The position numbers were made by a program, and so were the translations under genes. A stretch of DNA of 64,000 nt, taken from contig NW_025064931.1 of NCBI RefSeq assembly GCF_019112545.1, positions 147,725 to 211,724 on the forward strand. The letters run 5' to 3'. Below the pieces are notes generated by a model. That model had not been told where the DNA came from. It did not search any database and saw only the letters and a program-made list of their open reading frames with translations. Shown piece by piece: positions 36,750-49,249 of the stretch (within the stretch, counting starts at the first letter, position 1; every line of letters begins with the position of its first letter). This stretch comes from Guyanagaster necrorhizus (Eukaryota; Basidiomycota; Agaricomycetes; Agaricales; Physalacriaceae).

Positions 36750-39700
36750 TCGGTGATAGTAGTAGTGCAGGCGCATGTTCGTCGACTGCTGGCGTTATGG
36801 TATGTACATGTTGCTTTTCGTCTGCGTCGACTAACTCCAAAACATAAGCACGCGATCTCCATGGTCGCGATGGCGGAAGGCCCATCATTAACGCTCCGCG
36901 GTCTTTCGTATACTACATTGCAAAGTACATACGAGAAGAACCGTGACCACTGCGGCATGGCAGTCACCAGAAGAAGCATTTGAAACTCTGGACAACGTCT
37001 TTTTGCGATACGTTGTTCACAGCTGCGCAAGGTTCAATGAATCCAAGTTCATGCTTGCCCTGGTGACATTGGTCCTGTAGGATTTCATCTCATTGTCGAC
37101 AATCTGAAGTACGTGCGATGGCTGTCCACCCACAGAGGAGCATCTCATCTCTTCAGTACACTACGCTAGGCATAATGGTTACTGCCCATTTACCCAGTGG
37201 TAGGGCAACCCGTCAAGTACTGTTACCCTCGATTGAACGGTGTTTTCATGTTTCCGTCTTTTATAAATTCAACGTGAGTACATCTTTTATACCTTAGGTA
37301 CTGCTGACGTTTCTGCTTAGTTCGTCGACGTACCGGCTTTTACGTTCGGCGACGAATCTGGCCCCATTGGGGAGCCATTGTACGTATTACATTTTCCCCA
37401 GTAAGCCTCACACTGATATCGTTCTCAGATTTCCCAACTGTAATTTCCCTTCCTTTCCACTTTTTTTGCGCCGACTGGAGCTGGGATTCGGCTGAGGCCA
37501 GGCCATCATTGCGATCGTGCTCTTCGAACCCATCACTAACAAGGTATATTACAAGACCAAATGCGATGGATCATGATTTGACGATAGTACAAAGAGGAAG
37601 CTAATGTGATCATGGATTACTTGCCCTCGTCATTATAGCTCACGTTCTCTTCAATAGCAAACACCAAGAATGCAGAAGCTCGTTCTGACTCTGGAGTGAT
37701 TCAAGCGACTTCAACCCCTTTCCATCACAAATGCCGTCTACGACGACGAGGCACAAATCAAGGGATTTACGGAAGAACTTAGAACATTGATAGGTACGTG
37801 TGTTATTGACGCTGCCTTCAGGTCAGCGACTGTTCGAAATCCTCGATGCTGAGAGGTCATCTTGAGACGCCGACGAGACCGTAGACACTGAACAATTACA
37901 ACGACGGTAGTCCCGCACAAAGGAAGGCAATCCTCGCGCCCCAGTGAGGGGTTTATATAATCAAAAATCGGATTTGATCCGCATGTCATAGGAAAGAGAA
38001 GACGCCGGAAGCCAAGGAGGATTTTAGGTGGAGAAAGAATTCGCCGAACTTCGAGTCTCAAGCGCGAGGAACTACAATTCTAGCTGTTGTTCGCGATGTT
38101 CCTGCCTATCAACTGAGGCAGGCAGAAAGAAAACGGTATCAGAATGGCAAGGATGATTCTACCAATCGTTGACGTATTGCAGGGCTGCTATTTTGCGTCA
38201 GTGTGATTCAAGTCCAACTTTTCAAGGTGTACATGTACGTGTCGAAGGCATCCACGTTTATTGATGCGAGTAGCGAAATTGCCTGATTGGACGCTGGGGA
38301 AGAAGCCACGTGTGTCTCGACTTTTCCTTTTGTGTTGTACTAATAGTAACAGGACGCTCTTGTTGTCTCGCACGTGTAATATTCTTCGGCCAATTAGAAT
38401 ACGGCACCATAATTATATGTCAGTGGTGAGTGAACAGTCATTCGTTGTCCAGCACCCATTGAAAGATATTAAAGTCTTTATACCCAAGATCCGGTCAAGT
38501 ACGAACGTGGTGTTCGCTGAAACCTCGAATCAGTTATGTGAACGCCAAAGCTAGCAGAATCTAGCTTCTAACTTACAAATACGCAAAAGACAGAGAAGCT
38601 GCCGGGGTATCAAGAAACATCCACCCTCAAGGGCAAGGAGCCACGATTTTAGTGTTTGGCGGTATTATTCGGTTTCTGTGCGAAGAGCGTATCTTCGAAC
38701 TTGGTGATCGTTGAAGATGCGCCTCCCTATCTGTCAATCACTGGGGTCAAATTGAAACACCTTTGCATTACTGCTGTGCTCCGTCAATGCACGAGTTCTC
38801 GCATGCGCCTACATGATGAAGGAAGCAAGAAACAGATGGAGAGCTGTGTTTTCAACTTTTCCTGACACGAGCACATTCGTTGCCAGATTGGAATATGGAG
38901 AAGAAGTGTGGCAAGCGGATGCATTTTACCGGAATAGTGAGCTTGAGGCTTGAGCAGCGCTGCCTTGGTATCAAGAGTATGATGGAAGATGACGGATAGC
39001 GGTTCTTTGGAATTTGTTATTTCACTGTTTAGAGTTGACGAGGAAGAGACGTTGCGATCCGTGATAGGCAGATTCGACGAATTGATGGTGGTGAAAATAA
39101 CTGAGGTGGGCTGGCTGGGTTCTGAAGCCAAGGTGATAGGTTTTGGCTGCGAGACTTGTAGTTACACGTTCACGTGTTCGGGCACTGCTGTCATTCGAAG
39201 GTATAAGCCGTACTGCGAACAAGCAAAATTAATACCTTCATGCTGCGGTTGCTGAACCTAAAATACGTTGTTAGGGCGGTTTGGGGAATGTTCAGGATGA
39301 TTGCCGTCCTTCGGCGCAGATCAAACATAGCATCGAGAGATGTACAAATCTAGGATCCTTGGCATAGCTGCTCTCCCAGTTGTCCTTACCAGGTTGAACG
39401 CCCTATTCCTCATTTGACGCCCCATCCAATTCGTACGGAGATGCAAGAGGCGGCGGTGGAGTAGAGACTGGTGGGAGCATCGAATCGTAGGTCGGAAACG
39501 CGGGTGGCTCTTAGCGTACTGCGCCGGAGAAAATGCTAGGTTATTTAAGAGTAAAGGAATGTGAAGCACAGAGAAGAAGGTGTATTTGGTGAGGCGAGTA
39601 GCGTAATGATGGAGTCTATTTACCCACGCAAACTATTATATTCGTCGATACTAGAACAAGTCGAAATGAGTAGCCGGAGAAGCTGATCATGATGTGATGA

Positions 39701-40080
39701 GAAAGACGGCTTGGAAGCAGTGCCATATGATGAAGAAAGTTTCCTCGATGGCGCTCGATACTTCGGAAAGTCGCGAGTGGTCCATAACGTACGCCGCGTG
39801 TGGGGTCAATGGTTACATGATATGATAACGAAATAGTGCAGGACCGTCGAGTGGAAGGACAGGTAGAATGCAAGGAATCCCGGGTTGCTGTCGTCGGGGC
39901 GGGAGTAATAAGGAAATGAAGTATACACTTAATCCGTTATATCCGTGGGTACGACAAATCTCACACCAGGCCGTTACGCCACAATTTGAAAGCGGGGAAA
40001 GCATGCACGAGAAAGGAGACTAATGATGGGAGGTGATGCACGGAGAAGGAAGGTAGAATGAATAGGGGCAGTGAAGGTAA
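36750..40080. other. Intergenic, fragments only
   Basis: About 3.3 kb with open fragments at 36900-37070 and near 37320 (FVDVPAFTFGDESGPIGEP) that may be exons of a gene I do not recognise. A minus-strand TATA-like sequence lies near 37950. Short ORFs at 38784-39255 show no motif. Confidence 0.4.
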
Positions 40081-40088
40081 TGACGTCA
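40081..40088 (+). promoter_or_regulatory. CRE-type site TGACGTCA
   Basis: A perfect ATF/CREB palindrome lies 37 nt before the first candidate ATG of the RhoGEF gene (91 nt before the second). It may regulate that gene or a divergent transcript. Confidence 0.4.
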
Positions 40089-40117
40089 TATCGCCATGAA
40101 ATTTATTATTACTAGCG

Positions 40118-41981
40118 TTGTGGGCAGCAACACTCGGATCCCACGGTCCAGCACCCACCCTGCCTCCTGCCATGGTAGTCGCTGCGATGGATGTCCCCGA
40201 GCTGATATATCGCGGCGACATGTCGACCTCATCGATATCGTCCCACTCACACGAGCTCGTCACGCCATCGACATCCCATCCAGCCCCCAGGCCCCCCAGG
40301 AACAAGCTAAGAAAACCACCTCCACCTGGTTCACCCTTTTCCTTCGTATTAGACACCCCCCCTTCATTTTCTCATTTCCCCTACTCGTTCTCTTCGATGA
40401 GCACGAGGCGGCTGAGGAGCCCGACATCGAGTCCTGTCGCTAGTACAGTGTCTGCCCCTAGCACCCTGACCTCGCGGCCGGAGACGGTGACCTCGTATGG
40501 GAATTCGTCGACGACGCCCTTAATACGACCCAAACGAGCGGCGTCGATGCCGTCACGGAAACTGACGAAGCAGAGACCGACAGAACCGCCGACAACCTCG
40601 GCGCCTCCAAAGCGAAGGGCGACACTTTCCTTCAATTTTCGGAGGCGCAAGGTATCGCAGACCCCGCCCCCATCCAGCTTTTCCGCCGTTAAACTTGCAC
40701 AGTGTACTCCCACTCTTTTTCCAGTGAGTCTGCTCCCCCGCGCTCCAATTAATTCGTTCATCTGTACCATAGAGACGAGGCATGTTTACCTTAGGCTCAG
40801 ATAATGACGACCAGGAAGCTCTTCCATCCAGCCCGCGTCCCCCCCTTGTTCCTAAAGACGCTTCCCCCTCCTCCTGTTCTGGCTGCTTCTCAGAAGATGA
40901 TGAGGAAGATGAGCTTGAACTCAAACGCCGACGCCGATGGACTCTCATGACCGACGACGCCATTACGGACGAGGCATTCGCAGAGACCGTGTTCAGCCTC
41001 ACTCGGTGCACCAGTTTCGAATACGAGTCATATGCCAACGATGATGATGCAACGGATACGACATGCAATGCCAGTGTTCCGGAACGACGGTCCAGTTTGA
41101 TGGCACTATTTACGACAAGAGATCTCTTGAGGACCGAGAGGCGCTACCTCAACCATCTATATGACCTACTGCGCTCATCGCCACATTCATACGGGGAGGA
41201 GGAAGGCGTACCGTGGCCATCGCATCCCTCACCGTTGCTCATGCATACCCGGCTGATCGCACTTATCGATGTTTCTCAAGCTCTCCTCGGAGCGATGGAA
41301 TCCGATCCCTCGGTCGCCGGAATAGCCGGCGCGTTCGTAGCGATGGAAGACGAGATGGGACATGCACTTAGTGGGTGGTGTGCCGTAGTCGGCGGCTGGT
41401 TCGACGAGGGAGTACAGTTCAAGAGGCAGAGGAGGCCGTCAAAAGGACCTAGGGGAAGCGAGAAAGATTTGCCGTTTTTGCCGAATTCGACTACGGAGAA
41501 TAACAAACCCAAAAGAAGTTCGACGATGCTGTCACTAGCGCCCAAAGACCTATGGCGCAGCTCTACCTTCAGTGATTTATCTGTTTCCATGGCCCCGAAA
41601 CGGTGCTCCACGCTTCCTTCATCTGCATCCTTACTGCCTTCCCCTGGAAGGTCTGTATCGTCGAGGATGAAAGAAACATGGCGGAAATCCCTTCCCTCTC
41701 TCCCACCTTGGAACAAAAATGTCCAGACCGTGCGAGACCGAGCCATCCTCCCTGTGCAGAGGGTTACGCGTTATATTTTGTTTTACCGAGGTTTGTAGGT
41801 TTGATTTCGGGGTGTATTTCGATACTGACTTTGGTTCATAGATCTATTGAAGCATACCGAAGGGTCCTCACCTTCAAGGGGGGTGGTAGAGGAAGCTGTT
41901 GCTGTTGCAGGGAGGATCGCAAAACAATGCGACGACGCCCAGGGTAATGAACGGCTGGTGGTGGGCCCGATGACATTATGA
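40118..41981 (+). CDS. RhoGEF (DH-domain) protein
   Basis: Guanine nucleotide exchange factor for Rho-family GTPases, acting in polarity and actin signalling. Exons are 40118-40723, 40773-41790 and 41842-41981, giving 587 residues with consistent phases. Residues 1-200 are a low-complexity Ser/Thr/Pro-rich region, followed by an acidic stretch (EDDEEDELEL). The DH domain starts near residue 315 (TTRDLLRTERRYLNHL) and includes the hallmark conserved helix LPVQRVTRYILFYRDLLKHT, which is rebuilt exactly across the second intron. An insert of about 100 residues rich in Ser and basic residues sits in the middle of the DH domain. No PH domain follows; the protein ends soon after IAKQCDDAQGN. The start could also be the ATG at 40172 (MVVAAMDVPEL). 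Confidence 0.85.
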
Positions 41982-43192
41982 TCAATCACTAGATTTACTT
42001 ACTCATTATTTGGTTGTACTGTTAGCTTTCTTGGTCTTTCATTCGCTTTCGTTCTTGTTGAACTTCGATACCCCATACTTTATAATTGTAACATGTTTCT
42101 AGGCTGAACACCCAACATTGATGATAGACAGGAAGTTTGATCTATATTTGCGGGATTTTGTCAGCAGGGAGAAGGGAGACAAGAATGTGAGAGCGAGAAG
42201 GAAGAAATTCTATAAAGTCGGGGAAAAGGTTCGGAATAATGAGGTACGGGATAAGCTTCTGCAAGAGCGGGAACGCAACTATGATCAGGCACATTGGAGG
42301 GAAATGATATCAAGTGGGTCGCGAACGCAGACACGAGTGTAGTAATATGATTTCGACAGGACAGCTCAAAAGAGGAGGCAGCTTCGTCGTGAGGGCGGGA
42401 GTATTGCAACCGTGACCGGGGTATGTAATATGTATATCGCGAAGGGAGCTTGTACTCACACGCCCCTGAAGCCTCGACGCCTTTCTTGGCGTTCAGCATG
42501 GTTTCTTTGTGAGTAAGCAAACTCATCATCTGATAACATCAAGTGTTGCCGACCCTTCAAGGCGCGAAGCGCCTTGTTACGTTCACAAAATCAATGGCGG
42601 TAAGACGCACTTGCTCCGTCTCAAAAGGTAAGGTCATTAGGGAACTTACTTTGCTTTGATAAGGAAAGGGAACAAGGTTGTCATTTTGTCCAGCAGCTTG
42701 ATGTCGGCTACCGTCAGAAGTTGAAAGCACACATTGGAAAGGACTGCAGCAAGCTGGCAGGGAATACTTCAGTGATTGGCTAGAAGGCTCGCACTGGTCC
42801 AGTACGGTTTTCGAGTAGGAAGGATGGAATCACAGAAAATTCGTGCCTGTGTTTATACTTCCTCCGAACTCCGACGTCCGACCATTTGAGTGTCACAGCC
42901 TAAGAGGGTTATTTGAAGAGAACAGGAATATTGATACAGGAGCAACCGAGTTCATAGATGAGATAGAGGGCAATGGTAATCGCGTGGACATTAAGGACGT
43001 TCCAAGGAAGTTCAGAACTGATAAGGACACACTGTAATCTGAAGAATCTCTTGAACGTTAAATCTATGCTGAGAACACCCACCCCCTACTTCTTCAGTGC
43101 TGTTGCCAATGTCCTTGGTTGCCATTACATATGTGCAAAATGAGACAGAAACGCATCAAATAAAGTGGGAGACCTTAGTCGTTTGTTTTTTC
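41982..43192. other. Intergenic, no recognised gene
   Basis: ORFs at 42118-42342 (+), with a charged helical composition, and 42161-42529 (-) overlap each other and lack motifs. 42540-43192 holds nothing I recognise. Confidence 0.4.
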
Positions 43193-44328
43193 TTAAATAC
43201 CAGCGCCTCCGGTAACTTCCAAAGTGTGGCCTGAAACGTAAGATGCGAGCGGAGATGCGAGGCTGCAAACATTAAGAGAGAAATATTGGAGTGAAACAGG
43301 ATTACTTACAATAGCATGGCGGCGGCAGCTTCATCTGGCACACCTCCGCGGCGAAGCGGAATGTGGGAATATTCCTCAGGAGACGAAGACACTCCAGCCC
43401 CGGGCACACCTAACGCTACTTTCTTGCCGTCGATTTCTATCGTTGCCCCAGCTTCCTTCACAGCTGTTAGCCTAATAGGAAGGATATGTAAGCTTGAGGT
43501 GAAAAGGCAAGGATAGTAGGCACCTTGTATGCACCAAACCGAAGGCAATGGTATTCGCGCGCACACCAAATGGACCCCACTCTTTCGCGATTGTCTTGGT
43601 GAGACCAATAACAGCAGACTTGGCTGCAGCATAGTTTGCTTGGCCAACATTCCCGTGCAGGCCGGAAGTGGAGGAAACATTAATTACGGAGCGGTTTTCC
43701 GTGGAGCCCTGAGATCGGAGGTTGCTCACCGTCGGAGGGTAAAAGGTCGGAGCGCTGCTTACCTTGACTCGGAAATAAGGTGCTGCCTGCCTCACCAGCC
43801 TAAACGGCGCGCGCACGTGAATCTTGAGAATCAGGTCAAAAGCCTCATCTGGGGTGGTATGCAGCATCTTATCAAATGTGAACCCGGCGTTGTTGACGAT
43901 GTGATTGATTTTTCCAAAGGCCCTGGATTGAAAATGAGTTGTAATGTTCGAGATTCAAGGCAAAGTGAACACATACTTGACTGTAGCATCGACGATATTT
44001 TTCGGAAAGTCATCTGCGCCGACATCGCCTGCTACCGAGAGGACGTTCACGGGACCTGCAAGAGCCTCAATTTCGGCGGATACGGAGATCAGTTTGGTTG
44101 CATCGATGTCACTGATGACGACTTTGGCGCCTTCTTTAGCAAAGAGTAGTGCAACGCTACGTCCGATGCCTTGGCCGGCGCCTGGAAGTTTGATGAAATT
44201 TAGCTGTTAATGATAGGTACAAGAAGTTGCCCACCGGTGATGATTGCGACTTCGTTCGCCAATAGACCTCGGCTATGTGTGTTGCTGAGGTGGCCTGATA
44301 TTTGAGAGAGGCGGTTGTTTGAGGCCAT
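43193..44328 (-). CDS. FabG-like short-chain dehydrogenase/reductase
   Basis: Classical SDR, probably an NADPH-dependent 3-oxoacyl or carbonyl reductase, 291 residues, intact. Six minus-strand exons: 44235-44328, 43977-44181, 43763-43922, 43524-43708, 43310-43471 and 43193-43262, all GT-AG and phase-consistent. The cofactor site TGAGQGIG is at 31-38, NNAG at 110-113, and the catalytic Ser166, Tyr179 and Lys183 lie in INVSSTSGLHGNVGQANYAAAK. The C-terminus GHTLEVTGGAGI is typical of FabG-type enzymes. Residues 1-24 precede the Rossmann fold and have Ser/Arg/His but few acidic residues, so a mitochondrial presequence is possible. A decayed duplicate of gene and flank lies at 20300-21330. Its place among the terpene synthases suggests a role in terpenoid modification, but a role in lipid metabolism is equally possible. 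Confidence 0.92.
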
Positions 44329-44689
44329 GTCGTTTGTGTTCGCTGGCTGTGATAGAAGGAAGAGACCCCCGAGTAAAGTGGTGTGAACATGACCGGCTCC
44401 GGCAATCTAATTGCCGAAGATGCAAGACCCGATGGACCGCTATGAAGAACTGAATTTGCTTGTGATCCTTTTTTTTTCTTTCAGGGGGAAAGGGTATCTT
44501 TTCTCCCAGAGCGGGAAGAAATGTCATCAGAGGCGAGCCTTAGAACTGAAGCTCCCGTTGATGCGTATGATGCCAACAAAAGACGCGAACCTGTGTTGAT
44601 AGGAAGGGAACTTGCAATTGCGAGACGTGTCCAGACAACCATTCAGACTGCTAGTACGGATAATGATAAAGCCTGAGCGATATACGGTG

Positions 44690-44830
44690 AGCAACGCTGC
44701 ATTTGAACGTCAAGAGCGGATGTAGTACGCAGAGAGTTGAGGTCATCATCGACGCGAAGGGAGAAGATGTTTGTTTGTTTGTTTGTTTGGCCGCTTTCCT
44801 CGACTCCGCCACTAATCTACTAGTACAACT
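44690..44830. repeat. Duplicated flank, pairs with 21190-21330
   Basis: Aligns over about 130 bp with 21190-21330. This copy also carries a short TTTG microsatellite (about five units, near 44769-44790). Confidence 0.75.
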
Positions 44831-46476
44831 ACATCTATTGGCAAGCTTCTTCTACTACCACTCGACGCAGATAAGATTAAAAAAATGCATGGGTACTGCC
44901 CTCGGTGACATAAGACGGGCCCTCAGTAAGATGATGATGAAAAATGCTGTAATTTTCGGTGAGCGTGCTCTGTAGCCAATTGCTTCTGTGACTGAACGCT
45001 AGCCTTTTAGTAGATTTTCTAAGGATGGCGCTGTGATGTCAACGCTTCCTACATGGAAAGAGCGCGATCCACGTCCATAACTTGATTCCTTGCTGTTGAT
45101 GATCGGTAGATTCAAGGGTACTCAGGGAGGGTCAAACTTATGGAGAGCAGCCGGATAACGCCTGGCCTTCCGTTTTATATCCAACGGACACTGTAGTCTT
45201 GTCTGACTTTGATATTCACTTGCTTTCTGACTCTGTGTTATGGTTGAGACGTGCCGTCGGAGCGAGACTACATAACTGGCCGGACGCACGGTAAAAAGCA
45301 GCTTTCTCATCGGTATATGTTGCTCGTGCATACGCAGACTCTAAATGGATGCGATAGGCGAAGAAACTGATGAAATAAGTACGCATCGAAAGACTCGACG
45401 TCAAGTTCAATGTTCTAACCCCTGTTATCAAGTTTGTCTCCGAATCACCATTATTTCCCTTCCACAAAGACTCAGTAATCCATAGTATCCGCTCTGCACG
45501 CGGTGAAGACTTTACTACGGAGGAACAGCGTACAGGACTGGACCAAATAAATACCATGGCACCAGCCTTGTCGTCGTAGCTTTCCCTCCTCGTCCAACGT
45601 GCGTATTCCCACTCTGAGGCAACATCAAGCGTCCAAACGCTGTGGAAACGCAATGAATGCTTTAGAAAATGTTTCTGGGCTCACAGGGGATCATAAAAAG
45701 TGGTCTTTGTTGCGAAACTTATGATTCTTCATCGCAACGATGCCCTCGGCTAGATATAAGAGGGATTGTCAGTATACAGTGATCCTGGTAAAGTTTGACC
45801 ACCCCAGTTTTAGTCGTATATCTTCAATACTAAGTCCTTTTACTGTCTAGCAGTCCGATAGATACGCCTTTAAGCCTCAAGCTTCAAGAGCAGGTGGGAT
45901 ACATAAGCCCAGCCAACCCTTTGACCTCTACAAAGATAATCGGGGGTCCTTTTCAAGACGACAGATATAAAGATCCGTGAGTACCGAGATGATTAGGGTC
46001 GGATCTGGAGATTGATATTTCGTCTCGACAGGTTCAGGCATCCGTTACTTCTTCTCCATCTGTACCAGCACAGTCGCTGCGCTTGTATAGGACATAGTTC
46101 ATTTTTTTCTCGCTGGTACTCACTATCGGCGACTCTTTCGTCATGGAACGATCCTCGGATGTGTCGAGTCGGACAAATGGTTCTCGACTGCTAATAGAAA
46201 AACAAATACCAAACATTTCTATGTTCTCTATGGGGAAGAATTTAGTTGGGTATGTGATAGAGTGTCATTCTCCTCCTTCGTAGTGCGTCCTGAAAATTTC
46301 CTTCAGGTATTTTCACGTTGCCGTATCGGGCACAGATGGATTGGAACCAAAATGTATAGAGCGGGTTTGGAATCTCATTAGAATAAGCAGTGAGTACTAT
46401 CGGAGACAGACTGCGGCAGTCGCAGATCGTGTCCTTTTTTTGCTTTAGAGTCTCCTAGCATCTCTCCCCCACCTTA
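44831..46476. other. Intergenic, no recognised gene
   Basis: ORF 45216-45653 (-), 145 codons, has no motif I know. TATA-like AGATATAAAG near 45963 points towards TS5 but is about 500 bp from it. Confidence 0.4.
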
Positions 46477-47546
46477 GTGATTCTTTTAACAATGACCCTA
46501 TGCACTGGCACTGATGGAATGCGTACCAACCGGTGCGGCACTCATGATCAAGAAGTTCGTGACACTATACGATCTTTCTTGAATCACTTCGACACCACCC
46601 CCCGTTTCCGACCCGAACCCCGAAGCTCTTTGTTTCCAGGAGGCAGAACACCGGGGATACCCCATGGACGTTCTCGGGCGTTATCTGACAATTGGAATCC
46701 ACATCAGTGTTCAATCGTACTACCATATTAACGACACCGACGTCAAAGTATTCATCGCCTTCCTCACTATGTTTATGTTTTACCTTGACGACGCTTATCC
46801 CCGGGGTGATGTCGACATCCTGGCTAGAGTTCCTACCTTCACAAAGGTAAATTTCACCATCCATAGCCGTGATATATGCCATTTTTTCATCATAGCATTT
46901 CATTTCCTCGGAGGAACAACCGTGCAAAATTCTGAATGGTTTTTCGGATCTTCTGAACGAAGCTTTCCGTATCGTTGACAAAGTCGCCGCTGGCCTCATT
47001 GTTTTTTCTGCTCTCAAGTTCATTACGGAGTTAATTCTAGAACAAAGCAAGGATGAATCTGTGGGTGCTTTACCGTTCTCTTTCATGTATAATCTATTCA
47101 CCAAAGGCTACAGGCCCATACAGTTGAAGAATATGCCATGTTCCTTCGAGAGCTCGGCGGACTCGCTGAAGGATATTCCCTCCACATTTTCCCCCGAGAG
47201 CTACCGTACGCCGTGTACATCTGGGCCCTCCCTTGCATGCGCGATTTGTTGACTTTGGTAATGACATTCTGTCAGTTTACAAGGAGGAATGTGACGGGGA
47301 AACTTTCACTTGATATCCCTGATAGCTCAGGCTCGCAGTGAGCCCAAAATTATGGTTCTTCACGACTTGGTTGGGAAGTACATTAAAGAGTATGAGACGG
47401 TCTTGCACATACTGCAACCGCATGCGGATGCACACTACGCATTTAAGGAGTTCGCGAGAGGGTACTTGGCATTTCATTTGGATTCGAAGATACCATCTAG
47501 ACTTGGAGCGCTCGTGTTGTCCTTAGAGCCGTATTGGATTGGGTAA
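46477..47546 (+). pseudogene. TRI5-like sesquiterpene synthase TS5, broken
   Basis: All conserved exons are present but disrupted. MTLCTGT...EVRDTIRSFLNHFDTT leads into a frameshift at a C-run near 46606. The frame recovers with MDVLGRYLTIGIHIS and the Asp-rich motif LDDAYPRGD (46785-46810), then a GTAAAT donor. The 168-nt exon equivalent (46910-47060) changes frame after NSEWFF and continues as VDKVAAGLIVFSALKFITEL. The last exon reads VEEYAMFLRELGG...LPYAVYIWALPCMRDL, shifts frame near 47250 just before the NSE region NDILSVYKEE, and then runs through stops to LISLIAQARSEPKIMV and GYLAFHLDSK. The basic RYR motif is replaced by IPSRL. The first two exons appear fused or lost. It defines a third subgroup with the relics at 21405 and 28045. 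Confidence 0.88.
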
Positions 47547-49069
47547 ACCGAAATTATTGACGATTTGATTTCATGGCTTGAACGCCGCATCTTATTTACC
47601 CATTTTCACCTTACCTTGACATTTCATACCTAGCGTCTCTTGACTCCAACCGCCCACTGTCCCTATGTCCTACGAGAATGTATCTGCCTTTCAAGTCAAA
47701 CATGCTCCTTTTCCGAGTCTCTACTACCTATATTCCAACGGAAATACTACAGTTTGACTATTTAAACAAAGTCGAAATTTGTGCCCAGATGATGCTTCGG
47801 AGCCCGAGATACAAATGGCGAACCAGAAGTACGAATGCTGCTCCTCAGCATACTTATCATGACCTCCTGGACATCAGGTCATCTAGTGTATCTTGAGCCC
47901 AACCCGACATGTTGAAAAGAGAGAGATTTGGTCAAGAAATTGATGTGACAGATACGCAAAAGGTGGATCTGTTGAATTGGTGAGAAAAGGAAAACATGAA
48001 GCTTCATTAAGTATTAAGGCCTGCTATCTCTCCTGATCCTTCCTTTGTCCGTCCAACAGCAGGGTGTTGCTTCGAACATCTGATTTTCTTATATGGAAGA
48101 AGTGTTTCACAAACCCCTGCTTGATGACCCTTCAGCAACCATGCATCCAAAAAGTGGTGAAAAGCACGCATTATTACAACCAATGTCGTCTTTCAAGAGA
48201 CTGCCAGATTTACTTAAAATCTTTCTGATGTTCGCTTTTCTAGAGGCAAATGAAGTCATTTCCAGGGTCACGATGGGCCAAAGCAGAGCTCCGCCTACGA
48301 ACACAGGTTCTGATTCCTGCTAGGCGAAGTAGAATCCCCAGCAGAGGGGCAACAGTCTACATCAGAAACCATATTGCCTCAAAAGAAGTACCAAAGGGTC
48401 GAAATGCATCATCAGCGATAGTTAGACTCAATAATCACTGCGAACTTTAAGCACAGCATGCTGGAGCTGGAGCTGAGGCTGAGAGCTCAGAGAGATGAGG
48501 TCAAAACAAGATCAAATTTCCCACAAGGTCATGTCGAACCAAAGATCAAGACTAGTCACTAGCCACGAGGTACAGAAGCCATTTTCTGCAATTTTTTGGA
48601 GCCGCAACACAAAGAGAGCCATAGGGACGGAACAGCATGGAATGACGACTACATATATATAATGAATAATTCAGATTACTGGCATGGACGGCTGGTACTG
48701 TTCAACGACCAAGAAAGATGCAGCCTGAGCTCGATCAAGTGATGATTCTTTGCTTATCGATACATAATTATATCACTGGATCCTTGTAAAGTATCTAGGC
48801 CGATGCTACTATTCTAGACGCCTGAACAGTGAAGACAATTTTATAGCTAATCTCTTTTACAGCTTGATGCCTCTGCTCTTTCGGCATCTATTTTCCCAAT
48901 ATCGACACACCAAAAGAAGGTATAGTCCTGGGAAAATTGATATCCGAATCTGAACCTGATCTACCAGGACCTCCAAATATCCTGACAAATGTTTGATCCC
49001 AAATGTCAGATCATTGCTTGAATCTCCTAGGGTGAGATCAGGAGAAGAGTAAATTCTTGAGATGCAGAC
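47547..49069. other. Intergenic, left flank of the CpG-poor block
   Basis: CpG is present but thins out from about 48050. ORFs at 48093-48323 (+) and 48107-48304 (-) overlap and are unassigned. No gene is supported. Confidence 0.4.
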
Positions 49070-49249
49070 CAAACGAGAGTGGGAGTTTGGGACCAATGAT
49101 AACATTGAGGTAACAAGTTCTCAAGTACCCATAAGGAAACACCCAAGCCATGATGAGTTGAGAGCCTCAGGGGTCTGGAGGAATGTAAAAGGTGGAATTG
49201 GAGTGACCCCAATAGAGAGAGGAGGAAATATGAAGAATTTGAGCTGGAT

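Noticed and set aside
44769..44790. TTTG microsatellite
   Set aside because: Five units only; ordinary low-complexity sequence.
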